DNA of 64,000 bases from CAWATZ01 sp963784995 (lineage in GTDB: Bacteria; Planctomycetota; Planctomycetia; Gemmatales; Gemmataceae). This document shows positions 28,800 through 37,746 of the stretch, piece after piece (positions within the stretch are counted from its first letter, which is position 1; each line of letters begins with the position of its first letter). The translations under genes and the position numbers were made by a program. The stretch lies in the NCBI GenBank assembly GCA_963784995.1, contig CAWATZ010000003.1, forward strand, positions 930,001 to 994,000. Direction: 5' to 3'. The notes under the pieces are model-generated. The model saw only the letters and a program-made list of their open reading frames with translations. It did no database searches and was not told where the DNA came from.

Positions 28800-30137
28800 T
28801 TATCCTTCCTCGCCTTCCACCTTTGGCTGGCGTCCCTCCAGCAGGTTGCCGCCAATGCCGGGGATCAAGCAGCACAGCGCGAAGGCCGCGTAGCACAGCA
28901 GCACGCCATCCAGCGGCAGCCGGGGGCCGTGCAGCGCACCAGCGTGGCTCAGCAGGTATGGCAGCGGCAGCCAGATCACCGCCAGCGTCGCGGGGACGCA
29001 CTCCTTGCGGAAGGCGTAGGTCCAGCGCCAGCCGAGGAACGCCAGCGCGTACAGGATCAGCAGGGACAGCAGAAGCGAAAATTCCCAGACGGAGACGTTC
29101 TCGTCGGGTTTGGTCGGGTCGGCCAGGCGGTGGGCCGTGAAGAAGCGTTCGCCCCAGAGAAAATCCAGGCCCGCCCAGATGCGCCGCTCCACCGTCCTGA
29201 CCGGCCGCTGCCGGACCTCGTCCCAGACCAGGCCGCTCAGCCTGGCGTAGCGCTGCGGCTGGTTCTTGATGGCCTTCAAATCGCCAGCCGGGGCCGACTG
29301 GAGCATCGACTCCGTTTCCGGGCCGCCGTTGGCGTTCTCGTTGTTGCCGATCCACAGGTGCAGCCAGGCCGAACTGACCACCGGCAGCGGCTCGCCGAAC
29401 GCCTGGTAGTTGCGGATGGTCCACGGCACCAGGCCGTTGACAAAACCCAGGAACGCCAGCAAGGCACATAGCCAGCCGCGCGACTCGTGCCGGCTGCGGA
29501 GCAAAAACCAGGCCAGGGCCACGAAGCCGAACGGCAGCGTCGCCGCCCGCACCAGGGCCAGGCCGGCCAGGCTCAGGCCGAACAGCAGGCTGGCAAAGGG
29601 ACCGTGTGTCTGGACGGCCCGCGTGCCCAGGTAGACCGCCAGCGCCAGCAGCAGCCCGGCCAGCACGGCGTCGTTGACCTCCGCAGAGCTACTGACCCAG
29701 AAGGGGTACACAGCAGCGAACGCTCCCGCCAGCAGCGCCACCACCCGGCTGGAGAAGGCACGCAGGGCGAAGAGGAAGTAAACCGCCGCCGTCAACGCTC
29801 CCAGACCCACCTGAATCCAGCGGACCGTTTTGTCCAGGACGGCGGCATCGACGAGGCGGGCCAGCAGCCCGACCAGCCAGGGATAGCCGGGCGAATGGTC
29901 GGCCGTCTGTTCCTCCTCCTCGCTGAAGGGGGCATGGTCGCCGAACCAGGTTGAGTCCTTGACGTTGGTGATCAGCTCGCGCAGCTCCGGAGACGTTTCT
30001 TGCACCTGGATCGGGCCGGCCGTGGCGCCGCTGTCGGCGTAGGTCAGCAGGTAGCCCGCTCGGATCGCGGCCGCCCCGAGGAAGACGATCAGCAGCAGCA
30101 GGAAACCGACAAGGCCAAAGGGTCGTTGATTTGACAT
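28800..30137 (-). CDS. GT39-like membrane glycosyltransferase (PMT_2 family)
   Basis: A 445-residue protein with about ten membrane spans. After the first span there is an extracytoplasmic loop with acidic residues (HAPFSEEEEQTADHSPGYPWLVG), and later WTIRNYQAFGEPLPV and LHLWIGNNENANGG, typical of PMT_2/GT39-type enzymes that use a polyprenyl-phosphate sugar donor. The family modifies lipids, proteins or cell-surface polymers on the outer face of the membrane. It appears to be a single gene. The real target cannot be told from context. Confidence 0.82.
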   Translation of the reverse strand: MSNQRPFGLVGFLLLLIVFLGAAAIRAGYLLTYADSGATAGPIQVQETSPELRELITNVKDSTWFGDHAPFSEEEEQTADHSPGYPWLVGLLARLVDAAVLDKTVRWIQVGLGALTAAVYFLFALRAFSSRVVALLAGAFAAVYPFWVSSSAEVNDAVLAGLLLALAVYLGTRAVQTHGPFASLLFGLSLAGLALVRAATLPFGFVALAWFLLRSRHESRGWLCALLAFLGFVNGLVPWTIRNYQAFGEPLPVVSSAWLHLWIGNNENANGGPETESMLQSAPAGDLKAIKNQPQRYARLSGLVWDEVRQRPVRTVERRIWAGLDFLWGERFFTAHRLADPTKPDENVSVWEFSLLLSLLILYALAFLGWRWTYAFRKECVPATLAVIWLPLPYLLSHAGALHGPRLPLDGVLLCYAAFALCCLIPGIGGNLLEGRQPKVEGEEG

Positions 30138-30286
30138 GATGGGTCTCGCTGGCGAAGGCGCGGCACAGACATTGCATCATCATAGTGGCTGGCAGCCATC
30201 TTGCAAGACGCCGGCGCAATCAGTACTGTAATCAGATCCCCCGGAAGGCCGGGTGGCGACTTGACCTTGCTTGCAGGAGAACAACC

Positions 30287-30742
30287 ATGGCTGGACGAAT
30301 CCGCAACCGCCGTGAACTGCGCGCCGCTTACGATGCTGCTGAACGCCGTGAAGAAGATGAGAAGAAGGTGAAGGGAGAGGACGACGAGGACGAGGCCGAA
30401 GACGAAGACGAGGACGAGGACGAAGCCGAAGAAGAGGAGTCTGGCGAAGACGAAGACTCTGGGGAGGACGAGGAGGACGAGGACGAAGACGAGGAGGGCG
30501 AACGCAAGCCCAAGAAAAAGAAGAAGCCGGTCAAGGAAGTCAAGCCGAAGCGAACTCGCGCCGCCAAGGTGATCCGCCAGAAGGCGGTCTGGGTCGTCTT
30601 CAACAACTCGCATGCCCAGGTGGCCACCTTCGACTATCCCAAGAAGAAGGAAGCCGAAGAACACGCCGCCAAGCTCAAGGCCGAGAGCAAGACCAACCAG
30701 AGCTACTTCGTCCAGATGATGAAAGTCAACATGGAGGGGTAA
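30287..30742 (+). CDS. highly acidic conserved planctomycete protein
   Basis: A 151-residue protein starting MAGRIRNRRELRAAYDAAE. Residues ~25-75 are almost all Asp and Glu, followed by a Lys-rich block (RKPKKKKKPVKEVKPKRTR) and a compact C-terminal domain (AVWVVFNNSHAQVATFDYPK, then YFVQMMKVNMEG). The start ATG has CAGGAG 6 bases upstream; the longer open frame before it is not supported. The charged N-terminal part is expected to be disordered. The C-terminal part resembles small domains seen in other planctomycete proteins. No function is known to me. Confidence 0.8.
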   Translation: MAGRIRNRRELRAAYDAAERREEDEKKVKGEDDEDEAEDEDEDEDEAEEEESGEDEDSGEDEEDEDEDEEGERKPKKKKKPVKEVKPKRTRAAKVIRQKAVWVVFNNSHAQVATFDYPKKKEAEEHAAKLKAESKTNQSYFVQMMKVNMEG

Positions 30743-30746
30743 CTGA

Positions 30747-30873
30747 CGACCCTGCCGGCTGCCCGGCAGGTGAAGCAGGTCACAGGCTAGAAACGAAAGC
30801 AAGAAAACATTTGTTCTGCCTTTGTTTCTAGCCCATGACCTGCTTCACCTGCCGGACAAGCCGGCAGGGGTCG
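30747..30873. repeat. near-perfect ~48-bp inverted repeat between convergent genes
   Basis: Left arm 30747-30794 and right arm 30824-30873 pair with a few mismatches and two 1-base bulges. It occupies the space between the acidic protein gene (+) and the next gene (-). It probably works as a bidirectional terminator. Confidence 0.88.
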
Positions 30874-30896
30874 TGTGTTGAGTGGGAGCAAGCTCC

Positions 30897-31826
30897 TCAC
30901 TTCGTCTCGATGACCTTGCGGCGCTGCAGCATTTCCTCGATCATCCGCACCTTCTTGCCGATGAACAGGACGTTTTGCAGGTCGATGTGTTCGCTGCCGG
31001 CCCCGGCTGTGCGAACGATCAGGTCGCCGGAGCCCAGCCCCAGGATCCAGTGGCGGAACAGGTCGCTGCGCTGTTTTTCCAGGTGCAGCCCCGTGGTGTC
31101 GTAGACCTTCTCGCCGCCGCCGATCTCGGTGCAGACCTTGAACTGACCCGGTGTGAAGACCATGTACATCTGGCGATCGAAGAACATCAGCGTGATGAGC
31201 CAGATGCCAAACAGCACCAGGGCGAGCAAGATGTAGCCGCCCATGTTGATGCGGATGTCAATTAAGGACAGGTGCCGCAGGATCGTCTCCCACACGCCGT
31301 AGGCGGCGAAAATGATCGACACGAGGATGACGGTGATGATCACCACCACCGACCACATGCCGCGGAGCGGGACGTTGGTGATGACGATGACCAGCAGCAG
31401 CACGGCCGCGAACACGACGCCGTAACCGGCTCGGTGGGTACAGTGCAGCCGGGGCTGGTGGGGGTAAGTCTCATTCGGATCGTTCAAGTCTTCCCTGGGG
31501 TCTCGCGGAAGCAGTTCCCTGCCCTTCGGCAGGACCACCGCTTCGCGACCGGCAAGGGGTTCCGGGACTGGCTTGACGACTCCCCTGTCTTCTACCAGAT
31601 ACCGACCCTCACCGCTTTCGAGCTTCATGGCGGTGGAGTGGCTGGGCACGACAACCATGAAGTGACGATCGACGTAGGTCAGGATGGCCAGCAGGCCGCT
31701 GACCGCCCAGACCGGCCACCAGTAGAACAGGTTGGAATGGCTGTAGATGGTGATTTCATTCTGCTCTCGGGGCGCCGGGGCCGGGGCTGGCGGCGTCGGA
31801 GGCGGAGCAGACGGCGTGGTACTCAT
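30897..31826 (-). CDS. conserved planctomycete membrane protein
   Basis: About 309 residues. A proline- and alanine-rich N-terminal tail (TPSAPPPTPPAPAPAPREQ) is followed by four membrane segments (YWWPVWAVSGLLAILTYV, VVFAAVLLLVIVITNVPL, VVIITVILVSIIFAAYGV, YILLALVLFGIWLITLMFF). The soluble C-terminus (VFTPGQFKVCTEIGGGEKVY...FRHWILGLGSGDLIVRTAGA) resembles a bPH2-type membrane-associated domain. The start was set at MSTTPSAP, ending at 31826; the 20 residues upstream in frame are not supported. It is a single gene. I recognise it as a planctomycete conserved protein but not its role. Confidence 0.78.
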   Translation of the reverse strand: MSTTPSAPPPTPPAPAPAPREQNEITIYSHSNLFYWWPVWAVSGLLAILTYVDRHFMVVVPSHSTAMKLESGEGRYLVEDRGVVKPVPEPLAGREAVVLPKGRELLPRDPREDLNDPNETYPHQPRLHCTHRAGYGVVFAAVLLLVIVITNVPLRGMWSVVVIITVILVSIIFAAYGVWETILRHLSLIDIRINMGGYILLALVLFGIWLITLMFFDRQMYMVFTPGQFKVCTEIGGGEKVYDTTGLHLEKQRSDLFRHWILGLGSGDLIVRTAGAGSEHIDLQNVLFIGKKVRMIEEMLQRRKVIETK

Positions 31827-32000
31827 ACGGATCTCTCGTCGGTTGATGGTCTGGTGAATTCGTCCCTGTTCGGGGCCGGGCGTCAAAGAATCATTCGCTG
31901 CCCGGCCGGAGATCTTGCGCTCAATCGCGAGTCAGCGTGAGCGCAACCTATGAAGCCCGAAGCCCCTTGTCAAGCGTCGGCCGCGAGTCGTAGGACGGGA

Positions 32001-32980
32001 TTAGGCCAATTGCCGTCTAGGCGTCTGCAATCCCTCTGTCACCAGCTCCAGAAACTCCCTGCCCGCCGGGCCATGACATCGACCCCTTCCGGCTTGCTCG
32101 GCCGGGGCAGCAGCGGCGCGAAGATGTTCTCGCAGCACAGCGGCATCTCCCGGCCGGTGAAGGCCACGCTGCGGAGCAGGCGGTAGTGGTCGATCTCGCC
32201 CAGGCCGGGACCGCAGTCCTGGTCCTTCGGGAACATCCGATGGTCCTTGATGCAGAAACTGCGGACCTCGTCGGCGCACTTCTGGAGGTCTTCCAGCGGA
32301 TTGACCCTGCCCCGGCTGTAATCCATCACGTTGCCGGCGTCGTAGTTGACCTTGATGCCCTCGTCGGCCACTTCGCGGATGATCTCGGCACAGCCGGCCC
32401 CGGTGCCGGTGTCGCCGCCGTGCTGCTTGACCACGACCAGCACGCCGTGGTCCCGGGCAATCGGGCCGAGCAGCTTCAGCCGCTCCACCCACACCGCGCG
32501 AGCGGCACCCTTGGTGCCACCGAAGGTCAGGACGTGCTTGACGCCGCCCGCCGCCGCTTGCAGGATGCGGCTCTTCAGAACAGCCACGGCGTTGGCTGCA
32601 TCGGGATAGACGCCGGAGAACATCATCAGCGGCTCCAGGCCGAGGTCCCGGCAACGCTTGCCCAGCGCCTTCGCCTTCTCCGGCGCGGCATCGCTGGCGA
32701 GGACCGGCACCGGCTTGCCGCTCTCCTCCTTGTGAGTGGTGCCCCAGGCGACGCAGCGGTAGCCCGCCCCCTTGATGCCGCTCAGTGCTCGCTCCAGCGG
32801 AAAGGCTGAGTAGGGCAGGGTCATGCAGGCGATCTGGAAGCGCGTCGGCCGGCGGCGATCGACCGGCTTCTCCTTGGCGATGATCTTTTCCTGTGCCTCG
32901 GCGGTCGCAACCAGGGACAGGCCCGCAAGGCCCGCGCTCAGGTGCAGCAGGCGACGCCGATCAAGGTTCGGTGTGGACAT
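32001..32980 (-). CDS. Tat-exported sugar phosphate isomerase/epimerase-like TIM-barrel protein, 3' frameshift
   Basis: A twin-arginine signal (LDRRRLLHLSAGLAGLSLVATAEA) precedes an AP_endonuc_2/xylose-isomerase-like TIM barrel: YRCVAWGTTHKEE, DLGLEPLMMFSGVYPD, VLVVVKQHGGDTGTG, KVNYDAGNVMDYSRG and FCIKDH, with acidic and His residues at strand ends that usually bind a divalent metal. A single missing base near 32065 cuts it short at FWSW; the other frame continues REFLELVTEGLQTPRRQLA to a stop at 32001, giving about 325 residues. Such exported proteins are common in planctomycetes and act on sugars or inositols. The substrate is unknown. Confidence 0.85.
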
Positions 32981-33110
32981 GGGTCTCTCTCCGCGGAATG
33001 TTGGGTGGGGTGCCAGGGCGCATTATATGGGCGGCCCGCTGTTTTGTTAGCCGCGACGCGGAGCGGAGCGCGGCAGATCTCCACCCCACGGAAGCAGCCC
33101 GCGCTGTCCT

Positions 33111-33361
33111 ATGCCTGTCAAGGGGCAAGTGGAAGCAAAAGGCAAGATGCTTCAGAAGTGGATCGACATGCTGGTGGACGATCAGCCGGCGGCCCGGCGG
33201 CAGGCAGCCGCCCGACTCCGCGAGGCGCCGAGGCCCGGCGCGTCCTGGAACGCCTGTCCGGCGGCGACCCCGAGTCGCGGTTGACGCGGGAAGCCCGGGC
33301 CGCCTTGACGCGCCTGAAGTCCCGCAAGGAGTCAATTGGAAAACACGATTTCGCCTGCTGA
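33111..33361 (+). CDS. possible short HEAT-like protein, frameshifted
   Basis: Two adjoining frames together read MLQKWIDMLVDDQPAARRQAAARL and GAEARRVLERLSGGDPESRL then TREARAALTRLKSRKES, the Ala/Arg/Leu pattern of a planctomycete HEAT-like unit. A single-base shift near 33225 is needed. No good ribosome binding site is visible. It could also be a remnant of a larger gene. The rest of the 32981-33465 gap shows nothing I can name. Confidence 0.4.
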
Positions 33362-33465
33362 CTTTGAACGGGGCTGCGCACCCTGCTACAACACTTGAAG
33401 CCAGCGCGAACCTTCCGTCCTGGCAAGTGTCGATTGGATGATTCCCCTTCACGCGAGGAGCAGTG

Positions 33466-34365
33466 ATGCGTCTACCCGTCAATCCCGACTTGCAGTGGAC
33501 CCTGACGCGCGACGGCTCGTTCACCGTCTGCGGCCGTACCATCCAGCAGTTGCCGCCCGGGGCCTACAACGTTTTCGTGGACAATTGCGGCGAAGCGCAC
33601 TACAAGCCGCACCCCCTGCACACCGATGAACTGATCGAGTTTCCCGAGAGTGTCTCGGCCACTGTCCTGACAGAGATCGAGCGGTTCTGGTCCATGGGCA
33701 AGCGCTTTGCCCGGCTGGGGTTCGCCCACCGCCGCGGTTACCTGTTCTACGGCAAGCAGGGCTGCGGCAAGTCGTCGCTGATCCACCAGATCATCGCCCG
33801 CATCGTCGCGGTCGGCCACGTCGCCTTCTTCTGTTCCACCTACCCGCAGTGGTTCCAGATTGCCCTGGCCCGCTTCCGCGAGGTCGAGCTGGAGCGCCCG
33901 GTTGTGTGCATCTTCGAGGACATTGACGCCATCATCAAGCAGTATGGCGACAGCCAGCTGCTGCAGCTCCTCGACGGCAACGCCCAGGTGGACAGGGTGG
34001 TCAACCTGGCCAGCACCAACTACCCCGAGCGCCTCGACCGCCGCATCATCGCCCGGCCGCGCCGCTTCGACCGGCTGCTCAAGATCGGCTCCCCGAACGC
34101 CCAGCTCCGCGAAGCGTACTTCGCACGCAAGCTGCCCGAGCTGTCGCCCGCCGACCTGGCTCGCTGGGTCGAACTGAGCGACGGATTGCCCTTCGCCGCC
34201 CTGACGGAACTGGTGATCAGCGTGGAGTGCCTGGGCCACGACCTCGAATCGGCCGCCGAAACGCTGCGCGAACTGGATCGGCACACGCCGTCGAGCGACC
34301 AGTTCGGCGGAGCCAACGGCGAGCCCGTGCCGGAGCCCGAGGACCCTGAGCCGGCCTACGGCTGA
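33466..34365 (+). CDS. AAA+ ATPase
   Basis: A 299-residue protein. A 90-residue N-terminal region leads into an AAA core with Walker A GKQGCGKS (residues 96-103), Walker B VVCIFEDID (about 146-154), a sensor-1 Asn in LASTNYPERLD and arginines in IIARPRRFDR, as in FtsH/BCS1-type AAA proteins. A short C-terminal lid and an acidic tail (PVPEPEDPEPAYG) follow. A GAGGAG site lies 5 bases before the ATG. It is probably a remodelling or chaperone ATPase. It stands alone; no substrate is evident. The next feature is a hairpin right after its stop. Confidence 0.85.
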   Translation: MRLPVNPDLQWTLTRDGSFTVCGRTIQQLPPGAYNVFVDNCGEAHYKPHPLHTDELIEFPESVSATVLTEIERFWSMGKRFARLGFAHRRGYLFYGKQGCGKSSLIHQIIARIVAVGHVAFFCSTYPQWFQIALARFREVELERPVVCIFEDIDAIIKQYGDSQLLQLLDGNAQVDRVVNLASTNYPERLDRRIIARPRRFDRLLKIGSPNAQLREAYFARKLPELSPADLARWVELSDGLPFAALTELVISVECLGHDLESAAETLRELDRHTPSSDQFGGANGEPVPEPEDPEPAYG

Positions 34366-34425
34366 AAGTAGCCGGTACACTCCGTGTGCCGAAGGTTCGG
34401 CACACTCCGTGTGCCGGCTACTTTC
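34364..34425. terminator. inverted repeat after the AAA ATPase gene
   Basis: GAAAGTAGCCGG pairs with CCGGCTACTTTC across 62 bases, with an inner GTGCCGAA/TTCGGCAC pair. It begins at the stop codon and probably ends transcription of the ATPase gene. Confidence 0.8.
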
Positions 34426-34712
34426 TGTTCCGGAATGCCCTGTGCGCGAGCAACCGATTGCACAGCTTTGTCCCATCCATTCAACCCAGGCGGTAAAGTT
34501 TACAACTCCGGCGCCCTCGTCTTTTCCATCCGTCTCCGACCTTTTCAGGACCGATTCGCAAGGACCGCAAAGAGTTGCGTCTCCGTGGGACCACTCCGGG
34601 CGGCGTTTGGCACGCCGGATGCTATTCCATCTCTCAACAAACAACCGTTCGGGCCTGTTCCCGCTGGCCCGCCCCGCATACCCCACAGCAATTCCCCTGG
34701 CTCATCCCTGAG

Positions 34713-34745
34713 GGCCGGCGGCACCAGCCGCCGGCCTCTTCTTTT
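34713..34745 (+). terminator. rho-independent-type terminator hairpin
   Basis: A 10-bp GC-only stem (GGCCGGCGGC / GCCGCCGGCC) with an ACCA loop at 34713-34736 is followed by TCTTCTTTT. The stretch 34426-34712 between the two hairpins holds no gene that I can support. Confidence 0.7.
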
Positions 34746-34828
34746 GCGCAGTGGTCGCCCGGGGGGTAGACAAAAAGCCGGCGGCGCACGACAATCACTC
34801 TTACGCCAGACCTGCGGAGGAATCCTTG

Positions 34829-35281
34829 ATGGGAAGACTGTTCGGGTACGTACGGGTCGGTCCTCGTTCCCACCACGTCAAGCATCGTGCCCTGCAGCAA
34901 GCGACCGTTCTCGATTGTCTCTGCGTGGCCCTCGGCCGGCAGATGGATGCGCTCTTCCTGGATGCAAGCGTCAGTGGCCGGGTGCCGTTTCACGAGCGGC
35001 CCCAGGGCAGTCAGCTGGCCTCCCTCCTGGAACCGGGCGACATCATCCTCGCGGCCCGGCTGTCGCGTCTGAGCCGCAGTCTGACCGGCCTGCTCAGTCT
35101 CGAAACCTGGTTCCAGAAGCGCGGCGTCGGCGTGGTCACCGCCTCCGGAACGTGGATCCAGGCAGACAAGGGGTTCATCGCGACCCCAGCACCTGGATCG
35201 TCTCCCTTGTCACCCGCGGCGAAGGCCCACCCTGCGGCTCAGGCGAGGACACGACGGCAGTTGGGGTTCACCCCTCCCTGA
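34829..35281 (+). CDS. serine-recombinase (resolvase) N-terminal-domain-like protein, probably inactive
   Basis: A 150-residue protein. It starts MGRLFGYVRVGPRSHHVKH and contains DIILAARLSRLSRSLTGLLS and FQKRGVGVVT, the pattern of the resolvase/invertase catalytic domain (YxRVS..., RLsRs...). The catalytic Ser normally in YARVS is replaced here (YVRVG). No C-terminal DNA-binding or recombinase domain follows; the last 30 residues are low-complexity. A GGAGG site precedes the ATG. It may be a domesticated regulator or a recombinase remnant. Its end overlaps the convergent cstA gene by 14 bases. Confidence 0.65.
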   Translation: MGRLFGYVRVGPRSHHVKHRALQQATVLDCLCVALGRQMDALFLDASVSGRVPFHERPQGSQLASLLEPGDIILAARLSRLSRSLTGLLSLETWFQKRGVGVVTASGTWIQADKGFIATPAPGSSPLSPAAKAHPAAQARTRRQLGFTPP

Positions 35282-37574
35282 TCCCCTTGGTCGAATCCGT
35301 TTGGATGGAGGGACTCGGCGTGAGGGTTTCCTGGGCCTCGCCGTTGCCCTTGGCGGGGTCGGGGGCTCGCAGCGCCGAGGCGGATGGGGGCACGGTCTCG
35401 GGAGCGACCGGCGCCGGCCCGGCGAGGACGACGATCCACCGGCTTGCAGCTTGCAGCAGCAGCGCTCCGACGCAGGCAATGACAAACACCATCAAGCCCA
35501 CGTTCAGCGTTCCCTTGAGCGGGTCCCACGTGCCTCTGCGCATCAGGTCGATGAACTGCGGGATCATCAGCGCGCTGGCCGAGAGGGTCGTCGCCGTGAC
35601 AAACAGCATCGGCAGCAATGTGACCGGAGCATAGCGTGCCCGGCCGGTGTTGATCAGCAGCGTGGTCACCAGGCACAGGGCAATCACGGCCAGCAGCTGG
35701 TTGGCGATGCCGAACATCGGCCAGATCGTGTCGATCGATCCGGTCTGGACCAGCAGGCCCCAGCCGGCGGTCACGACCAGTGTGGCAAACACAGCTCCGG
35801 GCAGCCAATCGGTCTTGCCGAAACGCGGATTGACCGTGCCCAGCGTTTCCTGCAGCAGGAAACGGGCGATGCGCGTGCCGGTGTCGATGGTCGTCAGGAT
35901 GAACAGGGCCTCGAACATGATGGCGAAGTGATACCAGTACTTCATGACCCCCTCCACGGCGATGCCGACCCGGTGCAGGGCCGTGGTGAGGATGTCGGCC
36001 ATGCCCACGGCCAGGGTCACCGCCCCGCCGGTCCGGCCGCGCAGCGACTCGCCGCCGACCATTTGCTCCACGTCGGCCAGGTTGCGGTTGCGGCGCTCGA
36101 CCGGCAGATGCGTCAGGTCGGCGTTGCCCAGCTCCTCGGTCAGCCTGTCGAGATGGGGCTGCCAGCGGGCGACCTGCGGCAGGGGAACGTTGATGTCGTA
36201 ATACAGCTTGGGGTCGAGCGAGGCGGCCGCGATCAGGGCCACGATGCCGACCAGGCCCTCCATCAGCATGGCCCCGTAGCCGATCGGCCGAATGTGGCTC
36301 TCCTTGTCGATCATCTTGGGCGTGGTGCCGGAGGAAACCAGGGCGTGGAAGCCCGAGATGGCCCCGCACATGATGCAGATGAACACGAACGGGAAGATGC
36401 CGCCCCAGGGGAAGGTCGGCCCGCCGTTCTTGAAGACCGGGTTGATCGTCGGACACGGCAACACCGGATTGGCCAGGAACACGCCCACGATCAGCAAAGC
36501 GATGGTGCCAATCTTGAGGAAGCTCGACAGGTAATCCCGCGGACAGAGCAGCATCCAGACCGGCAGCACCGAGGCAACGAAGCCGTAGGCGCACAGGGCA
36601 AATACCGTCTGCCCCTTGGTCAGCAAGAAGTACGGCTCCAGGGCGGACCCCGGAATCCAGCTGCCGGCCACCGTCGCCGCCAGCACCGCCACGGCGCCGA
36701 TCAGCGAGGCCTCGCCGACCTTCCCTTTGCGGATCTTGTACATGTACAACCCGACGAACAGGGCGATGGGAATGGTGCAGGCAATGGTGAAGGTGCCCCA
36801 GGAACTGCCGGGGATGACCTGGACGCATTTGTCCGGCAGGGTCACGATGCCGTCGTCCGAGGCGTGCAGGCGATCAGCCGGGGGCACGCGGACCTTAAAC
36901 TCTTCGGGCCGATGCGTCAGGTCGCTTTTGGGCGTATAGCGCAGCTGACAGTCCGGCGGAAACGAGTACAGCGGGTGCTCGGAGGTGTCGAGTTTGGCGT
37001 TCCGGGGCAGGATGATTTCCATTCCCTTGGCGAGGTTGACCTCCTCGCCGCCCAGCGCCTTGACCACGACGAAACCCAGGCCGGCCAGGGCGATGATGAC
37101 GATGAACAGGATGGCCGCGGAGACGACCACATTGGCCCAGGGGCCCAGTTCGCTGCGGGCGATCTCGGCCAGCGACTTGCCGCCGCGGCGCACCGAGGCG
37201 GCCAGGACCAGCATGTCCTGCACCGCGCCCGCCAGACAGACGCCGATCACCAGCCAGAGCAGGCCCGGCACGTAGCCGTACTGGATGGCCAGCACCGGGC
37301 CGATCAGCGGGCCGGCCCCGGAGATGGCGGCGAAGTGATGGCCGAACAGCACCCACTTGTTGGTGGGGTGATAGTTCTGGCCGTCGTTGTAGAGGTGGGC
37401 CGGGGTCGGCCGGGAATCGTCCAGGGCGGCGACGCGGGCGGCCAGGAAGGCACTGTAATAGCGATAGGCGATGGCCAGCACGCACAGCACGCCGAGCAAG
37501 AGCGGCATGGCATGCAGCAGCGTTCGGCCGCCGCTGGGGGTGTAAAAGACGTTGGCGAGCAACAGCGCTTGCAC
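35268..37574 (-). CDS. cstA: carbon starvation protein CstA family peptide/pyruvate transporter
   Basis: A 768-residue polytopic membrane protein of the CstA family: HPTNKWVLFGHHFAAISGAG, PLIGPVLAIQYGYVPGLLWL and GTRIARFLLQETLG are conserved signatures. CstA proteins import peptides or pyruvate under starvation. An insert of ~90 residues (EEVNLAKGMEIILPRNAKLD...DKCVQVIPG) after the fifth span is larger than in Escherichia coli. The start was set at the GTG ending at 37574 because GGAGGA lies just upstream; longer in-frame starts run into non-coding DNA. The C-terminal 50 residues are a soluble, Pro-rich tail. It appears to be a single gene. Confidence 0.9.
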   Translation of the reverse strand: MQALLLANVFYTPSGGRTLLHAMPLLLGVLCVLAIAYRYYSAFLAARVAALDDSRPTPAHLYNDGQNYHPTNKWVLFGHHFAAISGAGPLIGPVLAIQYGYVPGLLWLVIGVCLAGAVQDMLVLAASVRRGGKSLAEIARSELGPWANVVVSAAILFIVIIALAGLGFVVVKALGGEEVNLAKGMEIILPRNAKLDTSEHPLYSFPPDCQLRYTPKSDLTHRPEEFKVRVPPADRLHASDDGIVTLPDKCVQVIPGSSWGTFTIACTIPIALFVGLYMYKIRKGKVGEASLIGAVAVLAATVAGSWIPGSALEPYFLLTKGQTVFALCAYGFVASVLPVWMLLCPRDYLSSFLKIGTIALLIVGVFLANPVLPCPTINPVFKNGGPTFPWGGIFPFVFICIMCGAISGFHALVSSGTTPKMIDKESHIRPIGYGAMLMEGLVGIVALIAAASLDPKLYYDINVPLPQVARWQPHLDRLTEELGNADLTHLPVERRNRNLADVEQMVGGESLRGRTGGAVTLAVGMADILTTALHRVGIAVEGVMKYWYHFAIMFEALFILTTIDTGTRIARFLLQETLGTVNPRFGKTDWLPGAVFATLVVTAGWGLLVQTGSIDTIWPMFGIANQLLAVIALCLVTTLLINTGRARYAPVTLLPMLFVTATTLSASALMIPQFIDLMRRGTWDPLKGTLNVGLMVFVIACVGALLLQAASRWIVVLAGPAPVAPETVPPSASALRAPDPAKGNGEAQETLTPSPSIQTDSTKGIREG

Positions 37575-37693
37575 GGACTCTCCTCCTCTCGATCCAGACC
37601 GGGCCGGGCAACCGGGTAGCGGTCTCCCGAAGATCAGGAATAGCACGAAAGGAGGTCCGTGGCAAACCGAGTTGAGTCCGGGGGGAAAGACGA

Positions 37694-37717
37694 GCCGCCG
37701 GGGAACACCCCGGCGGC
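37694..37717 (-). terminator. terminator hairpin of the first BBP7 gene
   Basis: A perfect 10-bp stem (GCCGCCGGGG / CCCCGGCGGC) with an AACA loop, 30 bases downstream of the BBP7 stop on the minus strand and followed by TCGTCTTTC in that direction. Confidence 0.7.
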
Positions 37718-37746
37718 TTGAGCCCGTTCATCCCGTGGAAGCAAGC

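Noticed and set aside
30352..30510. GAC/GAG-rich tract as a microsatellite or non-coding repeat
   Set aside because: It is in frame within a gene with a ribosome binding site and encodes an acidic region seen in similar planctomycete proteins.
35301..37619. 772-codon open frame on the plus strand opposite cstA
   Set aside because: Low-complexity Gln/Gly/Arg/Asp-rich shadow; the minus strand has a clear CstA with all signatures.
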